Shown piece after piece: positions 16,887-23,164 of a DNA stretch of 23,164 nt (within the stretch, counting starts at the first letter, position 1; the number at the start of each line of letters is the position of its first letter). Location: NCBI GenBank assembly GCA_033558025.1, contig JAUCEF010000108.1, positions 1-23,164 of the forward strand, written 5' to 3'. The notes under the pieces are model-generated. The model searched no databases and was not told where the DNA came from. It worked only from the letters and a program-made list of their open reading frames with translations. This DNA is from Phytophthora sp. 'mugwort' (taxonomy: Eukaryota > Oomycota > Peronosporomycetes > Peronosporales > Peronosporaceae). A program made the position numbers and the translations under genes.

Positions 16887-18380
16887 ATGTTTTTTCAGGA
16901 AATTTTTAATAATAATTTTGAAATTATTATCCCCGAATTTTTTTTAACAACTTTTTTATTAATTTTATTATTATTTGGTGTTTTTTATAAAAAAAATCAA
17001 AATGCTCAAAAAATTTTGATTATTAAAAATATTACTACTATAATAATATATTTATTATTAATTCTTTTAATATTAACGTTAAATATAACAAATATTTCAA
17101 GTAACATATTAAATGGTGTATTACTTATTAATAATTTTACACAATTTATTAAAATAATTTTAATTTTATTAACAATTATTTGTTTTTTAATACAACAAAA
17201 ATATTTAATACAACAAAAAATAAATTCATATGAAATTAATATATTAATGTTAATATCATTATTGGGTTTAATGTTATTGGTATCTGCAAATCATTTTATT
17301 ACTTTATATTTAGCAATTGAATTACAAAGTTTAAGTTTTTATATATTAACATCCACCCAAAAAAAATCGATATTATCAATTGAGGCTGGTTTAAAATATT
17401 TTATTTTAGGATCAATTGCTTCAGGTTTTATTCTATTTGGTTCTTCAATAATTTATGCTATTACAGGTTCATTAAATTTTAATAATATTTTTTTAATATT
17501 ATCAAATATAAATTTTTTAGATAATATAAATATATTAATTAGTTTATCTTATGGATTAATTTTTATTTTAGTTGGTATTTTATTTAAAATAGGTGCTACA
17601 CCTTTTCATTTTTGGTTGCCTGATGTATATGAAGGTGCTCCAAATAATATTTCAAGTTTTTTTGCTATTGTACCAAAAATTGCTTTTATAGGAATTTTAA
17701 TTCGTTTATTTTTTGAGATTTTTTTTAATATTTCATATTTCTTTGAAATTTTTTTTTATATTATTTCATTTTTATCTATGTTAATCGGTGCATTATCGGC
17801 ATTACAACAAAAAAAAATCAAAAGATTATTAGCTTATAGTGCAATAAGTCATGTAGGTTTTATATTAATAGGATTTACTTCAAATATGTTAAATAATATT
17901 CCATTTATTTTATTATATATTATAATTTATATTATAACAAGTATTAATTTATGGACTTCTTATTTATCTTTAAATATCAATCATAAACCAATTAAATATT
18001 TAACAGATTTATCAAATATATATACTATTAATAAATTAATTGCTATTATTATAATCATAAATATTTTTTCATTAGCTGGTATACCCCCATTAGCGGGTTT
18101 TTTTTCAAAATTATTTATATTTTTTTCAGCTATTAAAAATAATTATTTTAGTTTAGTATTTTTTGGTATTATTATAAGTGTTTTAAGCTCTTTTTATTAT
18201 TTAAAAATAATTAAAATTATTTATTTTGAAAAAATATTTAGAAAAATGTATATTTCACAAATAAATAAAAGTCAAAGTATAATATTATTAATTAGTACTC
18301 AATTTATTTTATTTTTATTTATTTATCCTAATATTATATTAATAAATTTAAACAAAATTTATTTATATTTATTAATATAA
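16887..18380 (+). CDS. nad2: NADH dehydrogenase subunit 2
   Basis: Antiporter-like subunit of the complex I membrane arm. The 497-residue product is full length for protist ND2 and starts MFFQEIFNNNFEIIIPEFFL. Recognisable parts are the LLVSANHFITLYLAIELQSLSFYIL block near residue 130 with the channel Glu, KYFILGSIASGFILFG near 170, KIGATPFHFWLPDVYEGAPN near 235, RLLAYSAISHVGFILIG near 310 and SLAGIPPLAGFFSK near 395. The frame is intact. trnF follows after 6 nt. Confidence 0.97.
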   Translation: MFFQEIFNNNFEIIIPEFFLTTFLLILLLFGVFYKKNQNAQKILIIKNITTIIIYLLLILLILTLNITNISSNILNGVLLINNFTQFIKIILILLTIICFLIQQKYLIQQKINSYEINILMLISLLGLMLLVSANHFITLYLAIELQSLSFYILTSTQKKSILSIEAGLKYFILGSIASGFILFGSSIIYAITGSLNFNNIFLILSNINFLDNINILISLSYGLIFILVGILFKIGATPFHFWLPDVYEGAPNNISSFFAIVPKIAFIGILIRLFFEIFFNISYFFEIFFYIISFLSMLIGALSALQQKKIKRLLAYSAISHVGFILIGFTSNMLNNIPFILLYIIIYIITSINLWTSYLSLNINHKPIKYLTDLSNIYTINKLIAIIIIINIFSLAGIPPLAGFFSKLFIFFSAIKNNYFSLVFFGIIISVLSSFYYLKIIKIIYFEKIFRKMYISQINKSQSIILLISTQFILFLFIYPNIILINLNKIYLYLLI

Positions 18381-18386
18381 TATTTA

Positions 18387-18460
18387 GTTTGGATAGCTCA
18401 GTTGGTTAGAGTAAAAGACTGAAAATCTTTGTGTCGGTGGTTCAAATCCACCTCCAGACA
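18387..18460 (+). tRNA. trnF: tRNA-Phe(GAA)
   Basis: Acceptor GTTTGGA/TCCAGAC (one G-U), D arm GCTC..GAGT, anticodon stem AAAGA/TCTTT with loop CTGAAAA (anticodon GAA) and T arm GGTGG/CCACC. Confidence 0.95.
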
Positions 18461-18476
18461 ATTTTATTATTAAAAT

Positions 18477-18803
18477 ATGTATCTTTTAAGAATAACTTTT
18501 AAATCATTTCAAAAAATAAATCAACTCAAACAAAATTTATTAAAATTAAAAAAAATTAATAAATTCAAAAATATTCAAATACCCGGTGTATTTCAAACAA
18601 AACAAAAAAAAAAAATTTTTACATTATTAAGATCTCCCCATGTAAATAAAAAATCACGTGAACATTTTATTCATAAAAATTATACTTCTAAAATTAATAT
18701 AAAATTTAAAAATATTTTTTATTTATTAAATTTTTTAGTTTTAATTAAAAAATTTTTATCTAAAAATTCATTAATAAATATTAAAATTATAAAAAAAAAT
18801 TAA
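18477..18803 (+). CDS. rps10: Ribosomal protein S10
   Basis: Encodes uS10 of the small mitoribosomal subunit. The 108-residue product carries the family signature TLLRSPHVNKKSREHF near residues 48-63, preceded by the IPGVFQTKQKKK loop and followed by a diverged Lys/Ile-rich C-terminal half. Length matches bacterial S10 (103). Start ATG at 18477 lies 16 nt after trnF, and trnR(gcg) follows 10 nt after the stop, so flanking tRNAs probably define its mRNA ends. Confidence 0.93.
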   Translation: MYLLRITFKSFQKINQLKQNLLKLKKINKFKNIQIPGVFQTKQKKKIFTLLRSPHVNKKSREHFIHKNYTSKINIKFKNIFYLLNFLVLIKKFLSKNSLINIKIIKKN

Positions 18804-18813
18804 AATTAAACTT

Positions 18814-18887
18814 ATGCTTATAGCTTAAATGGATAAAGCGTTAGATTGCGGATCTATAAAATGAAAGTTCAAATCTTTCTAAGCATA
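18814..18887 (+). tRNA. trnR: tRNA-Arg(GCG)
   Basis: Acceptor ATGCTTA/TAAGCAT, D arm GCTT..AAGC, anticodon stem TAGA/TCTA plus a T-T pair, loop TTGCGGA (anticodon GCG) and T arm GAAAG/CTTTC. G34 should read CGU/CGC; the CGA codons used in cox1, cox2 and atp6 are not obviously covered. G37 is normal for CGN tRNAs. Confidence 0.92.
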
Positions 18888-18901
18888 TATTTTATTTATT
18901 T

Positions 18902-18973
18902 TGAAGTATAGCCAAGTGGTAAGGCCTCCGTTTTTGGTACGGAAAATCAAAGGTTCGAATCCTTTTACTTCAA
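18902..18973 (+). tRNA. trnQ: tRNA-Gln(UUG)
   Basis: Acceptor TGAAGTA/TACTTCA, anticodon arm CCG-TTTTTGGTA-CGG region with anticodon TTG, and T arm AAAGG/CCTTT around TTCGAAT. Two bases separate it from trnI. Confidence 0.94.
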
Positions 18974-18975
18974 AA

Positions 18976-19049
18976 GGGCCTATAACTCAGTTGGTTAGAG
19001 TATACGCCTGATAAGTGTAAAGTCAGTAGTTCAAATCTACTTAGGCCCA
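18976..19049 (+). tRNA. trnI: tRNA-Ile(GAU)
   Basis: Acceptor GGGCCTA/TAGGCCC, unusually G+C-rich for this genome, D arm ACTC..GAGT, anticodon loop CTGATAA (anticodon GAT) and T arm AGTAG/CTACT. It reads AUU/AUC; AUA needs a separate CAU tRNA. Confidence 0.94.
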
Positions 19050-19051
19050 AT

Positions 19052-19124
19052 GAATAATTAACTCAATTGGTAGAGTATTTCGTTTACACCGAAAATGTTA
19101 GCGGTTCGAGTCCGTTATTATTCA
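19052..19124 (+). tRNA. trnV: tRNA-Val(UAC)
   Basis: Acceptor GAATAAT/ATTATTC, D arm ACTC..GAGT, anticodon arm TTTCG-TTTACAC-CGAAA with anticodon TAC, and T arm AGCGG/CCGTT. Last of the tight R-Q-I-V cluster before rps12. Confidence 0.94.
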
Positions 19125-19141
19125 ATAAAATAACAAATAAT

Positions 19142-19522
19142 ATGTCAACAATTAATCAATTATTTTTAAAAAAACAAAAACGTTTAGAAAAAAAAAAAAG
19201 AAATAAAAGTCCAGCTTTAAAACAATGTCCTCAACGTAAAGGTATTTGTTTAAAAGTTTATAATACAACACCTAAAAAACCAAATTCTGCTATGCGTAAA
19301 GTAGCAAAAGTACACCTATCTAGTAGGTATACAATAATTACTTATATTCCAGGTATTGGTCATACTTTACAAGAACATTCAATAGTATTAGTTAGAGGAG
19401 GTCGTGTAAAAGATTTACCTGGAGTAAAATATCATGTAATTCGTGGTAAATATGATTTATTAGGGATTTATTCTCGAAAAACATCAAGATCAAAATATGG
19501 AACTAAAATACGAAGAGTATAA
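19142..19522 (+). CDS. rps12: Ribosomal protein S12
   Basis: Encodes uS12, the decoding-centre protein of the small subunit. The ATG at 19142 ([14 protein letters not shown]) gives 126 residues, the bacterial length; the frame is open further upstream but runs through trnV. Hallmarks: [32 protein letters not shown], where the KKPNSA loop faces the decoding site, [30 protein letters not shown], and the C-terminal SRSKYGTK. It is the best conserved ribosomal gene here. Its 3' end overlaps the rps7 start by 26 nt, keeping the bacterial str-operon order. Confidence 0.97.
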   Translation: MSTINQLFLKKQKRLEKKKRNKSPALKQCPQRKGICLKVYNTTPKKPNSAMRKVAKVHLSSRYTIITYIPGIGHTLQEHSIVLVRGGRVKDLPGVKYHVIRGKYDLLGIYSRKTSRSKYGTKIRRV

Positions 19523-19928
19523 AATAAAAAAATTATTTATAAATATGTTATTAAAAAAAGGAAAAAAAACTTGTTCTGAAAACATATTTATAAATATTTT
19601 AATTACTTTAAAAAAAATTACAAAACAAAAACCGAATTTTATTTTATTTAAATCAATTGAAAATTTATTACCGAAATTAAAAGCAATAAGTATTCCAAAT
19701 AAAAAACGAAATAAAAAAAAAAAAAAAAAAGATAGATATTTTTTAATGCTTTTAAATGAAGATAAACAAATTAAAAAATCGATATCGTGGTTACTTTTAA
19801 ATGCAAATTTAAAAAACATAACAAACGAAATTATTCAAACTTCAAAAAATAAAAGTAAAACAATCAATACAAAAAAACAATATTATAAAAATATAAAAAA
19901 ATTAAAATTTAATCTTATTTTTGATTAA
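19497..19928 (+). CDS. rps7: Ribosomal protein S7
   Basis: Encodes uS7, which organises the head of the small subunit. The N-terminal part [21 protein letters not shown] aligns with the bacterial FVNILMVDGKKSTAESI motif, and [11 protein letters not shown] with the WIVEAAR region; the rest is very diverged and Lys/Asn-rich. The most upstream ATG (19497) gives 143 residues and overlaps rps12 by 26 nt; an ATG at 19545 would avoid the overlap but start at MLLKKGKK and lose the first helix. The longer form is preferred. Position directly after rps12, as in bacteria, supports the assignment. Confidence 0.88.
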   Translation: MELKYEEYKIKKLFINMLLKKGKKTCSENIFINILITLKKITKQKPNFILFKSIENLLPKLKAISIPNKKRNKKKKKKDRYFLMLLNEDKQIKKSISWLLLNANLKNITNEIIQTSKNKSKTINTKKQYYKNIKKLKFNLIFD

Positions 19929-19988
19929 TTTTTTTAAAATACATTATTTATCATTAAATAATTAATTATTACAAATTATAAAATTCTT

Positions 19989-20903
19989 ATGAAAAATTAT
20001 TATTATATTAATAAAAAAAATTTACAAATAGAAACTACAACAAATGATTCTAATATCGATAAATTTCAAAATGATTTAAAAATTTTAAAAGAAATTAGTA
20101 ATAATATACAAAATACACAAAAACATCCTTATCATTTAGTAGATCCAAGTCCTTGGCCTTTTATAATTTCTTTTGGACTTTTTTTTTTAACTTTTGGTGG
20201 TGCTATGTATTTTCATGGTTATATTGGCAGTAATTTCTTAATTTTAACAGGATTTTTAATGATTATTTTAACAATGTATACTTGGTTTCGTGATATAGTT
20301 AGAGAAGCTGTATATGAAGGTCAACATACTAAACAAGTACAATTAGGTTTAAGAAATGGTATGCTTTTATTTATTTTTAGTGAATTACTATTTTTTGTTA
20401 GTTTTTTTTGGGCTTTTTTTCATTCAGCTTTAGCACCAACACCTGAAATTGGATCTTTATGGCCACCATTAGGTATTGAAACTGTTAATGCTTGGGGTAT
20501 TCCTTTATTAAATACTGTAATATTATTATCATCTGGGGCAACTATTACTTGGGCACACCATTCAATAGTTTTTGGTGATAGAAAAAATGCTATTTTAAGT
20601 TTAATTATTACAATTTTATTAGCTTTTTTTTTTACTTTAATTCAAGCCTATGAATATATTGAAAGTACTTTTTCAATTTCTGATAGTATTTATGGTACAA
20701 CTTTTTTTTTATTAACAGGTTTTCATGGTATTCACGTTATTGTAGGTACTATTTTTATTATAGTAAGTACTATTAGATTAATTAATCATCATTTTACAAA
20801 ACAACATCATTTCGGTTTTGAAGCTGCAGCTTGGTATTGGCATTTTGTAGATGTTGTTTGGTTATTTTTATTTGTAGCAGTTTACTGGTGGGGAGGTAAT
20901 TAA
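19989..20903 (+). CDS. cox3: Cytochrome c oxidase subunit 3, with N-terminal extension
   Basis: Complex IV core subunit without metal centres. The conserved protein begins around residue 45 with KHPYHLVDPSPWPF and runs through seven helices, including WFRDIVREAVYEGQHT with the lipid-contact Glu, RNGMLLFIFSELLFFVSFFWAFFHSALAPTPE, GATITWAHHS and the C-terminal FGFEAAAWYWHFVDVVWLFLFVAVYWWG. The total is 304 residues against about 260-275 in the family. The extra N-terminus of about 40 residues is hydrophilic (Asn, Lys, Thr) and has no internal ATG before the conserved part, so either it is translated or a non-ATG start is used. Confidence 0.97.
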   Translation: MKNYYYINKKNLQIETTTNDSNIDKFQNDLKILKEISNNIQNTQKHPYHLVDPSPWPFIISFGLFFLTFGGAMYFHGYIGSNFLILTGFLMIILTMYTWFRDIVREAVYEGQHTKQVQLGLRNGMLLFIFSELLFFVSFFWAFFHSALAPTPEIGSLWPPLGIETVNAWGIPLLNTVILLSSGATITWAHHSIVFGDRKNAILSLIITILLAFFFTLIQAYEYIESTFSISDSIYGTTFFLLTGFHGIHVIVGTIFIIVSTIRLINHHFTKQHHFGFEAAAWYWHFVDVVWLFLFVAVYWWGGN

Positions 20904-20904
20904 T

Positions 20905-20922
20905 TTATTAAAAAATTAATAA
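20905..20922. repeat. Small hairpin between cox3 and atp6
   Basis: TTATTAA-AAAA-TTAATAA, a 7-bp stem with a 4-nt loop filling most of the 24-nt cox3-atp6 spacer and ending 5 nt before the atp6 ATG. It is A+T only, so it may be chance. Confidence 0.35.
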
Positions 20923-20927
20923 TTTTT

Positions 20928-21647
20928 ATGGTTAGTCCTTTAGAACAATTTGAAATTTTACCTATTTTTCAAATACCTTTTGTATTTACTAATGCTTCTT
21001 TAATTTTAGTAATAGGTTTAGTTTATTTATATATATTTACATGTATAAAAACTAAATTTATTCCAACACGTTTTCAACAAATTTTTGAAATGATTTTTAA
21101 TATTACAATTGAATTAACTTATTCTAGTATAGGAAAAGCTGGTAAATATTTTGTTTCATTAATTTTTGTTGTTTTTTTTTTTATTTTATTATGTAATTTA
21201 ATAGGAATGATTCCATACAGTTTTACTATAACAAGTCATTTAATTATTACGTTTACTTTAGCATTAACAATTTATTTAGGTTTTAATTTAATTGGAATTA
21301 AAAAACATAAATTTAATTTTTTAAATTTATTATTACCTAGTGGTGCAAGTATAGCATTAGTTCCCATCTTAGTACCTATTGAATTAGTTTCATACATTTT
21401 TCGTGTAATTAGTTTACCTGTACGATTATTTGCAAATATGATGGCTGGACATACTTTATTAAAAGTAATTGCAGGTTTTGCTTGGGCTATGTTAAATGTA
21501 AATAGTTTTATTTTTATGGCACATTTTATTCCATTAATAATTATTGTATTATTGGTTGGTTTAGAAATTGCTGTAGCTTTAATTCAGGCATATGTGTTTA
21601 CGATTTTAACGTGTATGTATATAAATGATGCTTTAAATTTACATTAA
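20928..21647 (+). CDS. atp6: ATP synthase F0 subunit a
   Basis: Forms the proton half-channels facing the c-ring. The 239-residue product starts MVSPLEQFEILPIF and has the family helices, with the essential Arg in LVSYIFRVISLPVRLFANMMAGHTLLK (near residue 163), NLIGMIPYSFTITSH, and the C-terminal helix LEIAVALIQAYVFTILTCMYINDA containing the second-channel Glu/Gln. The start fits the common protist form without a long presequence. It lies 24 nt after cox3, and trnD follows after 36 nt. Confidence 0.97.
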   Translation: MVSPLEQFEILPIFQIPFVFTNASLILVIGLVYLYIFTCIKTKFIPTRFQQIFEMIFNITIELTYSSIGKAGKYFVSLIFVVFFFILLCNLIGMIPYSFTITSHLIITFTLALTIYLGFNLIGIKKHKFNFLNLLLPSGASIALVPILVPIELVSYIFRVISLPVRLFANMMAGHTLLKVIAGFAWAMLNVNSFIFMAHFIPLIIIVLLVGLEIAVALIQAYVFTILTCMYINDALNLH

Positions 21648-21683
21648 TAAAATATACAAAAATAAGATATAATATTTTATATT

Positions 21684-21757
21684 GGAAAAATAGCTCAGTT
21701 GGTTAGAGTGGTAGCTTGTCACGCTATAAGTCGCGGGTTCAAGTCCCGTTTTTTCCG
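21684..21757 (+). tRNA. trnD: tRNA-Asp(GUC)
   Basis: Acceptor GGAAAAA/TTTTTCC, D arm GCTC..GAGT, anticodon stem TAGCT/GCTAT region with loop TGTCAC (anticodon GTC), T arm GCGGG/CCCGT, discriminator G as expected for Asp. Confidence 0.95.
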
Positions 21758-21791
21758 TTTAAATTTATTATATTTAAAAAAATTTATAAAT

Positions 21792-22145
21792 ATGTTATTA
21801 AATTATTCAAATATTTTTATATTCTTAATATTAAGTTTATTTTTATCAATTTTAATTTTCATTTTATCTTTTAGTTTAATTAAACAAAAAGATGATTTAG
21901 AAAAGTTAACAGCCTATGAATGTGGATTTAATCCTTATGATGATGCTAGAAAAATTTTTGATGTAAAATTTTATTTAGTAGCTATCCTTTTTATTATTTT
22001 TGATTTAGAAGCTGTTTTTATTTTTCCTTGGGTTTTAACTTTAAGTTCAAATTTTTCATGGGGATTTTGGACTATGATTGAATTTTTAGTTGAATTAGTT
22101 ATAGGTTTTATTTATATTTGGTGTAGTGATGCTTTAGAATGGTAA
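21792..22145 (+). CDS. nad3: NADH dehydrogenase subunit 3
   Basis: Small membrane-arm subunit of complex I carrying the switch loop near the quinone site. The ATG at 21792 gives 117 residues, the normal size; the frame extends upstream through trnD, which is not coding. The conserved loop KLTAYECGFNPYDDARKIFD includes the active/deactive Cys (C44), followed by VKFYLVAILFIIFDLEAVFIFPW with the membrane-buried acidic residues and a C-terminal GFIYIWCSDALEW. Confidence 0.97.
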   Translation: MLLNYSNIFIFLILSLFLSILIFILSFSLIKQKDDLEKLTAYECGFNPYDDARKIFDVKFYLVAILFIIFDLEAVFIFPWVLTLSSNFSWGFWTMIEFLVELVIGFIYIWCSDALEW

Positions 22146-22359
22146 ATTATTTAAAAATATAAAAAAATTTATTGTTATTAAATTAAAAAAATTTTTATAA
22201 AATTATTTTAACTATATTAATTTTAATATAATTTTTTTTAATAAAATTATATTTTAATTTAAAATTAGTTAAAGTATATAATAATATTATATATAATTTA
22301 AAATTTTTTATATAATTAAATATTCTAAAAAAGTTTATTCTTTAAGATATTTTAAATAA

Positions 22360-22611
<252 letters not shown>

Positions 22612-22628
22612 TTAAAATTAAATCCTGA

Positions 22629-22662
22629 AAAATATGATAAAAATTAATTTTTATCGTATTTT
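22629..22662. terminator. Long palindromic hairpin downstream of atp9
   Basis: A perfect 20-bp palindrome at 22636-22655 (GATAAAAATT/AATTTTTATC) is extended by seven further pairs, one of them G-U, to 22629-22662. It begins 18 nt after the atp9 stop and lies in the spacer before nad9, where no tRNA is present, so it may mark the atp9 mRNA end. Confidence 0.65.
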
Positions 22663-22774
22663 ATGTTATATATATACTAATACTGGTTATAGTATTTATT
22701 TTAGAAAAAAAATTATTTATTTTTTTAATATATAAATATTTATAATTATAAATATTTATAATTATTTTTTATTT

Positions 22775-23164
22775 ATGAAAGTATTAAAAAAATTTAGTCA
22801 ATATTTATTACAGATTTTACCAATAATAAATTATACTTTATATAAAAATGAATTATGTATAAATATTTCTACAAAAAATTTAATTCCTATTTTATTTTTT
22901 TTAAAAAATCATACAAATACTCAATTTAAAGTATTATCAGAAATTTGTGTTATAGATTATATTAATAAAAAAAAACGTTTTGAAATAATTTATAATTTAT
23001 TAAGTATTCGTTTTAATAGTCGTTTAAAAATTAAAATAATAATTAATGAATTACAACCGGTAGATTCAATTATAAAAATATATCAATCAGCCAATTGGTG
23101 TGAAAGAGAAGTTTGGGATATGTTTGGTATTTTTTTTTTATACCATCCCGATTTAAGACGGATT
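22775..23164 (+). CDS. nad9: NADH dehydrogenase subunit 9, 5' part (cut by window end)
   Basis: The 30-kDa peripheral-arm subunit of complex I. 130 codons are present and stay in frame to the last base. Conserved features include ICVIDYINKKKRFEIIYNLLS near residues 74-94 and the signature ANWCEREVWDMFGIFFLYHPDLRRI near 106-130, where the family has the ERE..D(M/L)(F/Y)G motif. The remaining C-terminal third lies beyond the window. The ATG at 22775 gives the usual N-terminus. Confidence 0.96.
   Translation, partial: MKVLKKFSQYLLQILPIINYTLYKNELCINISTKNLIPILFFLKNHTNTQFKVLSEICVIDYINKKKRFEIIYNLLSIRFNSRLKIKIIINELQPVDSIIKIYQSANWCEREVWDMFGIFFLYHPDLRRI

Noticed and set aside
19490..19819. 109-codon minus-strand open frame
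   Set aside because: It is the antisense shadow of rps7; the poly-Phe and poly-Ser composition is what the Lys-rich rps7 gives in reverse.
21699..21791. Upstream extension of nad3
   Set aside because: It reads through trnD; the start at 21792 gives the normal 117 residues.

Overview
This window is a stretch of a protist mitochondrial genome. It is extremely A+T-rich and encodes bacterial-type rRNAs, many tRNAs, core respiratory-chain subunits (cox1-3, nad2-7, nad9, atp1, atp6, atp9) and ribosomal proteins (rpl14, rpl5, rps10, rps12, rps7). The gene set, retention of nad7/nad9/atp1, and clusters such as rns-trnW-cox2-cox1 and trnF-rps10-trnR-trnQ-trnI-trnV-rps12-rps7 look most like a stramenopile (oomycete-like) mitochondrion; this taxonomic reading is inference. 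The genetic code looks standard: trnW has anticodon CCA, Trp is TGG, and every complete protein gene ends in TAA.

Layout. Positions 1-8405 are on the plus strand: the 3' end of rnl, tRNAs N-S-M-P-fM, rpl14-rpl5, trnG, an unidentified acidic membrane ORF that is split by an apparent frameshift, trnG-trnY, a 370-nt spacer with hairpins and a 10-bp tandem repeat, rns, trnW, a 590-nt spacer with inverted repeats, cox2, a 32-codon TatA-like ORF, cox1, and an unidentified one-helix membrane protein (orf137). Positions 8787-16770 are on the minus strand: trnR(ucu), nad6, nad5, atp1, trnE, nad4, trnH, an L10-like ORF and nad7 (transcription would run nad7 to trnR). Positions 16887-23164 are plus again: nad2, trnF, rps10, trnR(gcg)-Q-I-V, rps12-rps7, cox3, atp6, trnD, nad3, atp9 and the first 130 codons of nad9. 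The polarity changes define one convergent spacer (8406-8786) and one divergent spacer (16771-16886), the likely places for transcript ends and starts.

Three well-known genes (rpl14, cox1, atp1) do not read through in one frame, and two further loci (orf 1915-2444, trnP) also look one base off. The four broken coding genes all break at homopolymer or base-run positions. This is either a sequencing/assembly signature or real frameshifting or editing, and it is the most important thing to resolve. Other notable items are the TatA-like small ORF after cox2, a 62-68 nt inverted repeat flanking the cox2-cox1-orf137 block, and many perfect stem-loops at gene 3' ends.
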